This document shows, piece by piece, positions 8,558 to 18,800 of a stretch of 52,341 bases of DNA. The stretch's first letter is position 1, and every line of letters starts with the position of its first letter. Made by a program: the position numbers and the translations under genes. The stretch comes from CAZUAQ01 sp964618455 (GTDB taxonomy: Bacteria; Planctomycetota; Phycisphaerae; UBA1845; PWPN01), in contig CAZUAQ010000041.1 of assembly GCA_964618455.1 (NCBI GenBank), positions 1-52,341 of the forward strand, written 5' to 3'. The notes under the pieces are model-generated. The model did not search any database and was not told where the DNA came from. It was given only the letters and a program-made list of their open reading frames with translations.

Positions 8558-11251
8558 GTGGCGAAACGCACCGGACATTACGTCGTCAGCACGCACTGGG
8601 ATCGCGAATGGTACGAGTCCCTGCAGAATTACCGCTTCCGCCTCGTTCGTTTGCTGGACGAAGTGCTCGACACGATGGAGCGCGATGCCGAGTTCCGTTA
8701 CTACCAGATGGACGGGCAGTCGATCCCGATCGAGGATTACCTGGAGATCCGCCCCGAGCGCGAAGCGCAGATCCGCCGGTTCGCTGAGCAGGGCCGGATG
8801 AAGATCGGGCCTTGGTATGTGCTGCCGGATGAGTTTCTCGTCAGCGGCGAGTCGATCGTGCGTAACTTTCAGATGGGGCTCGACGTGGCGGCGAAGTTCG
8901 GGACGCCCTCGCGGGCCGGGTTCGTCTGCGATCTCTTCGGGCACATCTCTCAGCTACCGCAGATCCTGCGCGGGTTCAGCATCGATAACGCCCTGCTGTG
9001 GCGCGGGACGAGTGAGACGACCCATGGCGGAATGTTCAAGTGGCAGGCGCCCGACGGCAGTGAGGTCATCGCCTATCGCTTCAGTCCGAAGAGCGGCTAC
9101 TGCTCGTACGCGTTCAAGGTGCGGCGGAGCGAGCAGCCCGATCATCACGTGACGCTCGAGTCCGCCATGGAGGGATTGAAGGAGCTGGTGGAGTTCGAGA
9201 CGCAGCGCATCCCGACCGACAGCTTCCTGCTCTTCGATGGTGGCGACCATCTCGAGATCGAACCAATGACGCTGGACATTCTCCGCGAAGGGAATCGGCA
9301 GCTTGATGGCGTCGAAATTCTCTTCTCGCACCTCGACGGTTTCCTCGAGGACGTGCGCGAGCAGCAGGACCGCATCGCAACGACGTTCGTCGGCGAGCTG
9401 CGCGATCCGGGCGAGGTCGGCGACGATGCGTGGGTGATTCCCGGCGTGCTGAGCAGTCGCATCCACCTGAAGCAGGCGAACGCCCGCTGTGAGAACGAAC
9501 TCTGCCAGTGGACCGAGCCGTTCAGCGTGTTCGCCGCCGCGCTTGGCAAGGCGTACCCGCAAGGTTACCTGCGGCTGGCGTGGCAGTACCTGCTGCGCAA
9601 CCATCCGCACGATTCCATCTGCGGCTGCAGCATCGACCAAGTGCATAAGGACATGGAGTTCCGGTTCGACCAGTGCCTCGGCATCGGTGAGCGGGTCACG
9701 CGCGACGCGCTTGAATATCTCGCCGGACGCGTGCAGTTGCCCGAACTCGGCGAGCTCGATTCCGCCGTCGTGCTGTTCAACCCGACGTGTGAAGCGATCG
9801 ACGGCCCGGTGGATGTCACGTTGACATTCCCCTCAAAGATCGACGCCATCTTCCAGGAGTGGTTCGGCTTCGAGCAGAAGGTCGGCTTCCGGCTGTATGA
9901 CGGGGACGGCAAGGAGGTGCCCTACCAGCTCGTCGCACAGCGTCGCGATCGGTTCTCGTTTCGCCGGCCGCTACGGAAGTTCCCGGCGGGCGAATCGAAG
10001 TTCGAGGTGGACATCACCCTCCCGGCGCAGATTCCTCCCTACGGTTACACCACGTTGATGTGCAAGCCGGTGAAAGAGCAGACGCGGCACCTCGGCTCGA
10101 TGGTGGTCGATGACCACACGCTCGAGAACGAACGGGTGCGCGTGACGGTCAACCCGAACGGAACGATCCGCCTGGAAGACTTGAATAACGGGTTGACGTT
10201 CGACAACCTTCTCACGCTGGAGGAGCGGGCCGATATCGGCGACGGCTGGTTCCACGGCACCGCCGTGAATGATGCCATTTACTCGTCGATCGCCTCGGCT
10301 GCCGACGTCGCGATCACTGCCGACGGCTTCGGCAAGGCTACGTTACGGATTTGCGTGCGCATGCAGGTGCCCGACCAGTTCGAATTCGGCTCGCGGATGC
10401 ATCGCAGCGAAGCGATGAGCGAGTTCGTGGTGACGCATCACGTGACGCTGCGGGCAGGGGCGGATCACGTGGAGGTGCGGTCCGAAGTGGACAACACCAT
10501 CAAGGATCATCGACTGCGTGTGCTCTTCCCGACGGGGGCGCAGGCGGACAGCTACCTGGCGGACCAGGCGTATGACGTGGTCGAGCGGCCGATCGCCCTT
10601 CGCGCGGATAACGCCCGGTACAAGGAGATGGAGGTCGAGACCAAGCCGCAGCAGACGTGGACGGCGGTGCATGACGAGACGCGCGGGCTGGCGGTGGTGT
10701 CGACGGGATTGCCCGAGTCGGCGGTGCGCGACCTGCCTGACCGCCCCATCGCGCTGACGCTGCTGCGCGGATTCATGCGGACGGTCATGACCAGTGGCGA
10801 GCCCGGTGGACAGATCCTGGGCAAACACGAATTCCATTACCGCATCGTGCCGCTGGACGGCGCGCCCGAGGTCTCGCGGCTGACACGTCTCGGCCAGGCG
10901 CATGCCGCCAACCTGCGGACCGTGCAACTCCATCAGCATGATCTCTCCGGGCCGGACGCGCCGGACCCGGGGCAGCGCGATCAACCGTTGACTCAGTCGT
11001 TCATGTCCGTCAGCGCGCAGCGTGCGGTTATCACCGCCATTCACCGCCGGACCGAAGACGAACGCGCGACGGTGCGCTTGTTCAATCCGTCCGGCGAGAG
11101 CGAGGACGTGGAGATCACCGTCGAGGTGGACGACCTCAACGCCCGCCTGACCGACCTCGAGGGCAAGCCGGGCGACCCGGTGCTCTCGTCGGGCGGCACC
11201 GCCGGCGTCTCGGTCCAGCCGAAGCAGATCGTGACCGTTCAGTTACGGTAG
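8558..11251 (+). CDS. GH38 family alpha-mannosidase
   Basis: Glycoside hydrolase family 38 retaining alpha-mannosidase, 897 aa, no signal peptide, so probably cytoplasmic. The N-terminal zinc-binding catalytic domain shows STHWDREWY (His13 and Asp15 expected metal ligands) and CDLFGHISQLPQIL, where Asp125 is the expected nucleophile and metal ligand; a later HPHDSICGCS block supplies the further His/Asp pair. Central helical and C-terminal beta-sandwich domains follow, giving the usual family length. I chose GTG at 8558 because AAGGAG at 8543-8548 lies nine bases before it; a TTG at 8549 would abut the ribosome site. Together with the upstream DUF6807 lipoprotein it forms a two-gene mannose-glycan utilisation operon. 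Confidence 0.92.
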   Translation: MAKRTGHYVVSTHWDREWYESLQNYRFRLVRLLDEVLDTMERDAEFRYYQMDGQSIPIEDYLEIRPEREAQIRRFAEQGRMKIGPWYVLPDEFLVSGESIVRNFQMGLDVAAKFGTPSRAGFVCDLFGHISQLPQILRGFSIDNALLWRGTSETTHGGMFKWQAPDGSEVIAYRFSPKSGYCSYAFKVRRSEQPDHHVTLESAMEGLKELVEFETQRIPTDSFLLFDGGDHLEIEPMTLDILREGNRQLDGVEILFSHLDGFLEDVREQQDRIATTFVGELRDPGEVGDDAWVIPGVLSSRIHLKQANARCENELCQWTEPFSVFAAALGKAYPQGYLRLAWQYLLRNHPHDSICGCSIDQVHKDMEFRFDQCLGIGERVTRDALEYLAGRVQLPELGELDSAVVLFNPTCEAIDGPVDVTLTFPSKIDAIFQEWFGFEQKVGFRLYDGDGKEVPYQLVAQRRDRFSFRRPLRKFPAGESKFEVDITLPAQIPPYGYTTLMCKPVKEQTRHLGSMVVDDHTLENERVRVTVNPNGTIRLEDLNNGLTFDNLLTLEERADIGDGWFHGTAVNDAIYSSIASAADVAITADGFGKATLRICVRMQVPDQFEFGSRMHRSEAMSEFVVTHHVTLRAGADHVEVRSEVDNTIKDHRLRVLFPTGAQADSYLADQAYDVVERPIALRADNARYKEMEVETKPQQTWTAVHDETRGLAVVSTGLPESAVRDLPDRPIALTLLRGFMRTVMTSGEPGGQILGKHEFHYRIVPLDGAPEVSRLTRLGQAHAANLRTVQLHQHDLSGPDAPDPGQRDQPLTQSFMSVSAQRAVITAIHRRTEDERATVRLFNPSGESEDVEITVEVDDLNARLTDLEGKPGDPVLSSGGTAGVSVQPKQIVTVQLR

Positions 11252-11304
11252 TTGAGGACGATCGGCATATCTATATTCGCTCCTGTTTCCGTTGATCCGA
11301 GCGC

Positions 11305-12603
11305 TCAATCCTCGGTACGGGTGAAGCTACCGGTGCCGTCGTTGAGGAGAATGCTCACCGAATCACTGCCGGCGTTGGCGATGGCGAGGTCTTCGTCGCC
11401 GTCATCGTCGAAATCGGCGGCAAGGATGAAGTCGGGTTCCGTGCCCACGCCGAGCCGCTGGGTCTCCATGAAAACGCCATCGAGGTTCGTCAGGAGAATC
11501 GCTTCGTTGGAAACGGCGTCAATGACGGCGAGGTCGATCGCCCCGTCCCCGTTCCAGTCCCCCGGGATCGAGGAATCCGCGCCGGTGTCCGACAGCAGCA
11601 GTCGCGCGTCGCCGAACTGCGCAGCGCCGTTGTTCTCCAGCAACCAGACCGCACCGAGACCGGCTTCGGTGGTAAAGACCGAACCCAGGTCCGAGACGAC
11701 CAGGTCCTGATCCCCGTCATCATCCACATCGACGCCGATGACATGATTCAGAGATTGACCGACCTCGAGGATCGGTCCAGCCGCAAAGCTTCCTTCTCCA
11801 TCGCCCCGCAGGATCCCCACGTTGCCCACGCCGGATCCCGTCGGCCCGATGACCACGACATCGACCCGATCGTCGCCGTCGAGATCCGCCGGGGCCGAAT
11901 GGCGGGGAATGATCCCGGTGGGCAGATTCGTACTGCGCATCGGCTCGGAGAACGAGAGCGACCCCTGGTTGAGCACGACCATGATCGCATCCGGATCCGA
12001 CTCGGTGACGATCAGATCCAACAGGCCGTCACTGTTCGCATCGGCCAGGTCGACATCGATCGATACGCCGAGCGTGTCCTGTGTCAGTTCGACCCCTTCG
12101 TCGAATGCACCCGTTCCGTCATTCAGGAAGTACTCGCCCGCCGCGATGGCATCGATCAGCACGTCGAGATCACCGTCCGCATCGAGGTCGCCCAGCGCCA
12201 TCGCTTCAAGATTGCGGTTGGCCTGACGCACGACCCCTTCGACGAACGTCGCATCTCCCGCATTGAGTAGAACGATGATGTTCTCACTGCTCTCGTTGCC
12301 CACGACGAGATCGATATCGCCATCCTCGTCAAGATCCCCCGCCACGAGCACGATCGGTCGCGCTCCGGAGAGCGGGACGCAATCCCGCGCGAACAGCCCG
12401 CACGCCGTGACATCGGGAGGCGCCGGATCCGGATCGGGATCGGGCGCCGGATCGGGCATGGGGTCGGGTGTCGGATTGGGATCCGGGGTCGGGTCCGGCG
12501 TCGGTTCGACCGGTCCACCGCAGGATTGCCCGAGGGTACCGAACGCGCAAAGCACCAGGATCATCCCGCCGCGAAGTGCTTTCCATCGCCTGACTCGACT
12601 CAT
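11305..12603 (-). CDS. Secreted FG-GAP/VCBS beta-propeller protein
   Basis: A 432-aa exported protein. A signal segment (about 5-30, with Cys near its end, possibly a lipoprotein) is followed by a striking linker made of repeated Pro-Asp-Pro units. The remainder is seven repeats of the type D-x-D-x-D-G-x-x-D-hydrophobic, for example DLDEDGDIDLVV and DFDDDGDEDLAI, each followed by a VLLN-x-G-D-G-x-F-like strand. These are FG-GAP/VCBS repeats with calcium-binding loops, and seven copies suggest one complete seven-bladed propeller. The start at 12603 overlaps the stop of the upstream gene as ATGA, so the two are translationally coupled. It is convergent with the GH38 gene, 53 bases away. Function unknown; adhesion or ligand binding is typical for the fold. 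Confidence 0.87.
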   Translation of the reverse strand: MSRVRRWKALRGGMILVLCAFGTLGQSCGGPVEPTPDPTPDPNPTPDPMPDPAPDPDPDPAPPDVTACGLFARDCVPLSGARPIVLVAGDLDEDGDIDLVVGNESSENIIVLLNAGDATFVEGVVRQANRNLEAMALGDLDADGDLDVLIDAIAAGEYFLNDGTGAFDEGVELTQDTLGVSIDVDLADANSDGLLDLIVTESDPDAIMVVLNQGSLSFSEPMRSTNLPTGIIPRHSAPADLDGDDRVDVVVIGPTGSGVGNVGILRGDGEGSFAAGPILEVGQSLNHVIGVDVDDDGDQDLVVSDLGSVFTTEAGLGAVWLLENNGAAQFGDARLLLSDTGADSSIPGDWNGDGAIDLAVIDAVSNEAILLTNLDGVFMETQRLGVGTEPDFILAADFDDDGDEDLAIANAGSDSVSILLNDGTGSFTRTED

Positions 12604-15158
12604 GGGCGGGCTTTCCTCTCTGCCCCGGCGGCACATGTCAGGCATCGAGAGGGTGTCCCCATACCCCCCGTTCGAGGAGCGGGCGCATGCATCGCTCTGG
12701 CGATTCGCGCGAGGCGTTTCGTATCGTTCAGCAGAGTTGCACCCTCGGCCTGTGGCATGAGCGCGTCGAGCCGCGCTTCGGTGATCTCTTCAAGCGTGAT
12801 CGAGTTGGCCTCCGGATCCGGATTGAAGAGAATCGAGAGGGTCCCGTCCGTGCTGTTGGTCACGACGAAATCGGGATTCTCGATGCCGTCCAGGTCGGCG
12901 GCGAAGACTTCCAGCGGGCGATCGCCCACGCCTGCGATGAGATCGGGACTGAACGTGCCGTCTCCGGCGTTGAGGATCAGCGAGACATCGTTCGATCCGC
13001 GATTGGCGGTCATGAGGTCGAGATCTCCATCAGCATCAATGTCCACCGCCACCAGGCTGACCGGATCCTCACCGATCAGATAGCGCTCCGCTGCGGTGAA
13101 GGTCGCATCGCCCTCGTTCAGGAAGACGTGCACACTGCCCGCGAAACGAATGACGTTCGCCTCCGAAGCGAGGGCCGCCAGGTCGTTGTCGCCGTCCCCG
13201 TCGAGATCTTCGATCAGCACGTCGAGTCCGACCTCCACATCATTCAGGTCCAGTGTGATCGCGTTGCCGAAGGTCCCGTCACCGTTGTTGAGCAGGAGGG
13301 AGACGTCGTCCGAATTCAGATTACCCACGGCGATGTCGGGAGCTCCATCTCCATTGAGATCGCCCAGCGCGATGCTCTCCGGTGTGATGCCCGCTTCATA
13401 GAAGACGCTTTCCGCGAAACCGTCATCCTCGGCCAGCAGCACGGCCACGCCGTCCGAGTCCTCGATCAACACCGATCCACCCACGGCGGCAGCGATGTCC
13501 GGCAAGCCGTCTTCGTTGAGGTCGGCCGTCTCAATATCCGTCGCCCCGAGCCCGACGGAGGACTCGATGTCATCCCGAACGGCAAGCGTTCCGGCTTGAT
13601 CGTTTTCGAGAATCGTCACCAAGCCCAGCACCGCATCGACGGTCGCGACATCGGGCAATCCGCCGTCCGGGTCCTCGAGCAAGGTCAGCGCGATCGGCCT
13701 GCCGTTCACCGCGATCAACTCCGCCTCGTCGAATTCGCCGCCTCCCAGATTGCGCAATACCGCCACCTGTTCATCGTTCAGCAACGCCACGATCACGTCG
13801 ACATCCCCGTCACCATCGATATCCGTCACCTCGATGTCGATCGGAAATGCCCCGACGGGCAATTCCACTTCGACGGGTTCACTTCGGCCGACGGCCCATT
13901 CCAGCAGCGCCGGCGCATCCTGGACGAACGCGCTCTCGAACGAGGCGAGGTCGAACTCCGTGTTGACGAGTGGAAAGACCTGCGGATCGAGCGTGATGCG
14001 CTGGAAACGTTCGTCAGTCAGCAGCCGGTCGGGCGAGTCGAAGAACTCCATCAGCGTGTCATCGCCGCTCGCGTGATACAACCCCAGCAGATGGCCGATT
14101 TCATGCGAGGCCACGTTGCCGATGGCGCGACCCAGCGCGGCGGCATCGGGCGTGTTCGAGAAGATGCCGGGTTTGAAACTGTTGGTGAACACGATCGCGC
14201 CGTCGTTGGGATCCGCGTTGTAGGGATCGGTGCCGGCAAAGGCCCGGCCCAAGCCGGCTGGATCCTCCTGGCCGAATAGCACGAGTGAATAATCACCCTC
14301 CAGACCTTCGTCGAAGGAGTAGAAGATCTGCACGTCGTACTGGTCGAAGTTCTCCACGACTGTTTCGATAATGTGCTTGACGACGAGATCGGTCTGCCCC
14401 TCGTAGATCGGGTCGATATCGGCGGGATCGAAGGCGGGCAGCACGAAGGGTTCCCCATCATCGACAACGTCCTCGATGCCGCCGAAGTAGAGCACGACGT
14501 CCTGCCGGGCCGGATCGGGCGCGGTTCCACCGCGCTCCAGCGTGATCGTGAGTTCGTAAGGGATATCCACTTCCGTGGCGGCCGAGTTGAAATAGGGGCC
14601 GATGACCGCGACACAGGTTTCCGAATCCGCGCGGAAGACCTGATCCAGGTAGGGATCCAGCGTGTCGCTGGACTCGTCGTCATTGGTGAAGATCAGACGC
14701 CCGAATCGGGTGACCCGGCCGTCATCCAACGGAAGCCGGGCTTCCGGGAGTTCCTCGAAAACGCCCATCACCGTGTCGCCGTCCGAATCCGGCGTATCCA
14801 CATCGATGATGATGCGGTCGCCGCGCGCCATGGCCGGTAATCTGAAGTAGTCTCGATCCGACTCTCCGTTGGTCTCGGGACCGGCCCCGGTCAGCACGCC
14901 TTGAACGCGCGCCACGCCCTCCTCATCAAAGGTGATCTCCTCGGCTTCGGCAAACTCGCTGTTGGGCTCGACTTCCTCCTGAGCCGACTGCATGGGGATG
15001 GGATCGGGTGTCGGATCCGGAATGTCCGGGGTTGGCTCCGATGGGCATTGAGCGGCCATGAGAAACGAACATGCGACGACACCCTGGAGGATCCGCCACT
15101 CGGCATGACGCGATACCCGGTGACGCATCATCCACCTCAGCATGAAGGCTTCGCGCAT
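12600..15158 (-). CDS. Metzincin-type metalloprotease with FG-GAP/VCBS propeller
   Basis: An 852-aa exported protein. After a signal segment (about 20-38) and a Pro/Asp linker, residues 60-210 resemble a pre-peptidase C-terminal (PPC-like) beta-sandwich (DRDYFRLPAMARGD). A catalytic domain spans about 215-400 and contains HEIGHLLGLYH at 352-362, the HEXXHXXGXXH zinc signature of metzincins, followed by TLMEF at 369-373 as a possible Met-turn. From about 443 onward come many FG-GAP/VCBS repeats such as DIDGDGDVDVIV and DLNGDGAPDIAV. ATG 15158 was chosen to give the signal-like N-terminus; ATG 15143 is an alternative. The stop overlaps the start of a second FG-GAP protein. It likely acts as a cell-surface or secreted protease; the substrate cannot be read from sequence. 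Confidence 0.85.
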   Translation of the reverse strand: MREAFMLRWMMRHRVSRHAEWRILQGVVACSFLMAAQCPSEPTPDIPDPTPDPIPMQSAQEEVEPNSEFAEAEEITFDEEGVARVQGVLTGAGPETNGESDRDYFRLPAMARGDRIIIDVDTPDSDGDTVMGVFEELPEARLPLDDGRVTRFGRLIFTNDDESSDTLDPYLDQVFRADSETCVAVIGPYFNSAATEVDIPYELTITLERGGTAPDPARQDVVLYFGGIEDVVDDGEPFVLPAFDPADIDPIYEGQTDLVVKHIIETVVENFDQYDVQIFYSFDEGLEGDYSLVLFGQEDPAGLGRAFAGTDPYNADPNDGAIVFTNSFKPGIFSNTPDAAALGRAIGNVASHEIGHLLGLYHASGDDTLMEFFDSPDRLLTDERFQRITLDPQVFPLVNTEFDLASFESAFVQDAPALLEWAVGRSEPVEVELPVGAFPIDIEVTDIDGDGDVDVIVALLNDEQVAVLRNLGGGEFDEAELIAVNGRPIALTLLEDPDGGLPDVATVDAVLGLVTILENDQAGTLAVRDDIESSVGLGATDIETADLNEDGLPDIAAAVGGSVLIEDSDGVAVLLAEDDGFAESVFYEAGITPESIALGDLNGDGAPDIAVGNLNSDDVSLLLNNGDGTFGNAITLDLNDVEVGLDVLIEDLDGDGDNDLAALASEANVIRFAGSVHVFLNEGDATFTAAERYLIGEDPVSLVAVDIDADGDLDLMTANRGSNDVSLILNAGDGTFSPDLIAGVGDRPLEVFAADLDGIENPDFVVTNSTDGTLSILFNPDPEANSITLEEITEARLDALMPQAEGATLLNDTKRLARIARAMHAPAPRTGGMGTPSRCLTCAAGAERKARP

Positions 15159-15744
15159 GATCGACCCCAATCGTGCCCATGAACCTGGAAACTTATGTGA
15201 TGACTTCGGTCCCGTCGTGACGATTCTACCCGATCGCCACGTTGCGATACCAGCGCGTCCGGGACCCACACTGCACGAGCACGGAACATGCGTGGACGGC
15301 TCGCAACCCTGATACGTCGAGGTGCGAAGGAACCTTTCACCGATCGGGATGACCCGGGACAGAAGATACGCAACTCGGCTGAACTACTCCCGTGTCTCTG
15401 CACTACACTTCTGGACGATGATTGAAGAATCTCGTTTTTTTCATGCCGGGTGGGACGATCAGGGAAGTCCATCTGCGGTTTGTGATCAGCCGGATGACTG
15501 AGGTGGCGGTGCTACGCAAGCTTTTCGCCGCCATCTTGAACCGCGTACAACGCCTGCGTACCGAGGTCCATCTGCGTCCGTGTTGCCCCCCCGCCGTCGC
15601 TGGAGATGAAACCCGTCGCAGGAAACCACCGAATCCTGGGCAACCGGAAGGGATGAGCAGGCCTGGCTGAGGCAGATCGGACTCGTGGCGCCCCTCACGA
15701 GAGCTCTGAAGCCAGCCTTTGCGAAAAGAAGTCCGTGATAGTAA
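15159..15744. other. Divergent intergenic region without recognisable gene
   Basis: About 590 bases between the minus-strand metalloprotease gene and the plus-strand giant protein promoter. Short open frames exist on both strands but have Arg/Ser-rich, biased composition and no ribosome site, so I do not call genes. It must hold the promoter of the minus-strand pair, which I could not locate. Confidence 0.5.
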
Positions 15745-15775
15745 TTGACTCAACGGGGAGGGGATGCTGTATAAT
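15745..15775 (+). promoter_or_regulatory. Sigma70-like promoter for the giant dockerin protein gene
   Basis: TTGACT at 15745-15750 and a perfect TATAAT at 15770-15775, separated by 19 bases, slightly longer than the ideal 17. An upstream in-frame ATG at 15764 lies inside this promoter, which supports placing the true start at 15869 next to the signal peptide. Confidence 0.5.
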
Positions 15776-15868
15776 AATCGGACACGTCCCGTCAGCGGAG
15801 CCGGGCGAGGCGATATGGGTCATGTCGGCTCCAGCGAATTGATAGCCATGCTCCGGAGGGCGGAAGAG

Positions 15869-18800
15869 ATGCAGTTGAAAAGAAGTGCGCGCGCGGCCTG
15901 TCTGAGTTTTCTTCTGGCCGTGAGTACCGGTACGGCCACGGAACTGGACTTTTCATTCAGTACCAATCCCTCTCCGCTGGCACCCTACGGGGGAAGCGCA
16001 TCCAATACCGACGCCTTCCATCCGAACAGCACCCTGTACGGCAGCTACATCTCCAATGGGGATCCCTACGGAACCTGGCTCTGGCACGACTTCGGCGGAG
16101 GGAACTGGGACTGGGTCAATCCGCTCACGCAGCATCCGGACGGCGGCGTCGGCTGGTCTCCCCAGATCGCGGTCAAGTTCACGCTCGAGAACCCTGACAT
16201 CCTCCAAAGGGTCTATCTGGATCCAGCCTACGGCGATCTCGTCGGTGTGCTCTACTCAAGCAGCAGCGACTCCGGAGAGCACTGGCCGATCAGCTTCAGC
16301 GATGACAACACACTTCCGACGGTCAATCCGCTGCTTCATGGTTTCGATGTGGCGTACTTCGGAGGAGGGACGCTCGCCGGTGTCCGGGTGTCTTCCTGGG
16401 ATGGTGCGAATGTGACGCATCTGTGGGAGCAGACGGATGTGGTCGTACCGGCAAACGGCCATGTGTCCTTCGACTTCGGCGTACCGCTCGAAGGGACGGA
16501 AGAGTCGCTCTGGATCAATTTCACCACCCAGCCGGGTGAGCCGATTTTCAACGTCGCGCTGGACAACATCGTCATCTCACAAACCGATTATCCGGCTACG
16601 CAGACGCTGAACCTGCTGAAGAATTCCGATCTGGAAACGGCCGCCCCCTCCGACTGGTCGCTGGGTGGGGAGTCCACTTATCGCGACAGTTCCCCCTGGT
16701 TCGGCTCGGCCACCGCCCATTCTCCCACGCACTATGTCGGGGCGGCCAGCAACGGAGGCACTGCCACCGGCACCTTGTCCCAGAGCATCGGTTTGCCGCT
16801 GGGAGCGACCAACTACAACCTGACCCTCTCGTTCTGGGGCCTGATTCACGACGTCGGCGGAGATCCGGACTCCATCACGGGCCAGATCATCGTCGATGAC
16901 GTGGTGGTGGCCTCGGTTGCGATGACCCAAGCGGATGGCCTGGACACGTATGTCCAGAAACAAGTCAACTGGGTCGGGTCCGCCGGCTCGGAGATCAGGG
17001 TCAATCTGATCCTGAGTGCCAATGGCAGCGGCGGTGGAGGTAACTGGGGCGTGGTGTGCGTCGATGACATCACGCTGGACGCTGTGACCTTGCTTGGGCA
17101 ACACACGATCGACAGCATCGATCCCACGTTGATCGCGGACAATCTCAGTGTCACTCCGGTGACGATCACCGGCACGGATCTGACGGGGGCGACGTCCGTG
17201 CAACTGGTTCAGGGGGCCACTGTTCTGGAAGATCCCAGTCCCATCGTGGCGGGTGACGGGCTATCCCTGACGGCCACCTTGCCCACGAACGGCGCGCCCT
17301 TCGGCGTCTACGACGTGATTGTGACCAAGGGTGGAGCACTCGACGCCGAAATACCCGGTGGATTTCACATTCGCGACTCAAGCGGATCGCTGCTGCTCAA
17401 CGGGAGTTTCGAGGAACTCCCGATCGATCCGGATGGAGGGGCGAACGGCAATATCATCGGCTGGCAGAAGTGGTACAGCGGGTGGGGCGGCAGCCCGGCG
17501 ATCGAGAACCTCTACGTCGGCGGAGCGAGTGATCCCTTCATCTGGGTACCGCAGGTCGGCGGCATCGACACACCTGTCGTCGATGGGGCATACTCCTTCC
17601 GGTCCGGTGAGTTCCAGGAGAACGGCGGTGAAGGTGGCATCTATCAACAGGTGCCGGTGATCCCCGGGGAGGAGTTGGTCCTCTCGTTCCAGTGGGGTGG
17701 TGGCCACACGCGTGTGGATTCGGCCATGGAGATCGGTGTACTCGCCGGTGCTCACGAGGGCTATCAATACGTCCCCGACGACTTCCTGCCCGGGGGACTT
17801 CTCCGGTACGAGAACCCCGATGGCTTCGGCTGGGAGCAGGCTTCACTGACCTTCACGGTACCGCCGGACAAGGATCGCATCACGGTCTATACGAAAATCT
17901 GGCATTTACCGCTGGATCCGCCCGATAACCCGGACAAGTGGAACCAGGTCGCGCTGTGGATCGACAACATGAGCCTCACCAGTCCGCAATGTCCCGACCA
18001 GCACGAGTTGACCAGCATTGACCCGGTTTCCGCAGATGCCAACACGGCCCTGGATCTGACGGTCTTCGGCTCCAACATGGATCTGGTCACGGCGATCCGG
18101 CTGGTCCGCGGTCAGGACCAGATCGTCGGCGAGATTCAGCCGGGCGCGTCCGGAAGCCAGTTGGTGGCTCATTTCATGTCGCCTCCCGGCGGGGCCACAC
18201 CCGGCAACTATGACGTGGTCACGGAGCAGGATGGCTGTCTCGGGCGGATTCTGGCACAGACGCTAACCCTCTCCTGCGGCGCGCCGAGTTCGCTGACGGG
18301 TGTGAATATCTCTCAGTTGACCAAGCCCCAAGGCGTCGTCGAGATGATTGTCTCCGGCACGAATGTGGATCTCCTGGACGAGGTCAAACTCGTCCACACG
18401 CCGGATCCGCGTGATCCTCCCGGTGACCGCGCGCCGCACTGGGTGCCCATCAGCGAAATCACGGGGACGATCGTGGATGCTTCGGATCCGGACAATGTCG
18501 TCATGGAGTTCGATCTGCTGAGTGCACAGGCGGGAAGGTACAAGCTGGTCGGCGTTCGAAACGATGTCTGTGGAGATCCACCTGAGGTGCTCGACGTTCT
18601 CGAGATGCTTCTGCCCGAAGGAGCCAATCTGCTGGTCAACCCCGGATTCGAGGAGGGAACCGTCGATCCCTGGGTCATCACGGCGGACGCCGGCCTGACC
18701 GTCAATGGCGAACCGATCCCGGGTCCCGAATTGATCAACGGCACTCCGCCGCTGATCGACAGTGCCTGCGATGGCGGCGCGCCCTTTGAGGATGTGGACG

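Noticed and set aside
12687..14279. 530-codon plus-strand frame within the metalloprotease gene
   Set aside because: It is the mirror of the FG-GAP repeats, whose periodic Asp/Gly codons keep the antisense frame open.
11305..15158. Possible tandem DNA repeats or CRISPR-like array
   Set aside because: The periodicity is protein-level FG-GAP repetition with variable nucleotide sequence; no constant repeat with unique spacers.
15764..15868. Upstream ATG codons for the giant dockerin protein
   Set aside because: The first ATG overlaps the promoter -10 box region, and the extension hides the signal peptide; ATG 15869 fits better.
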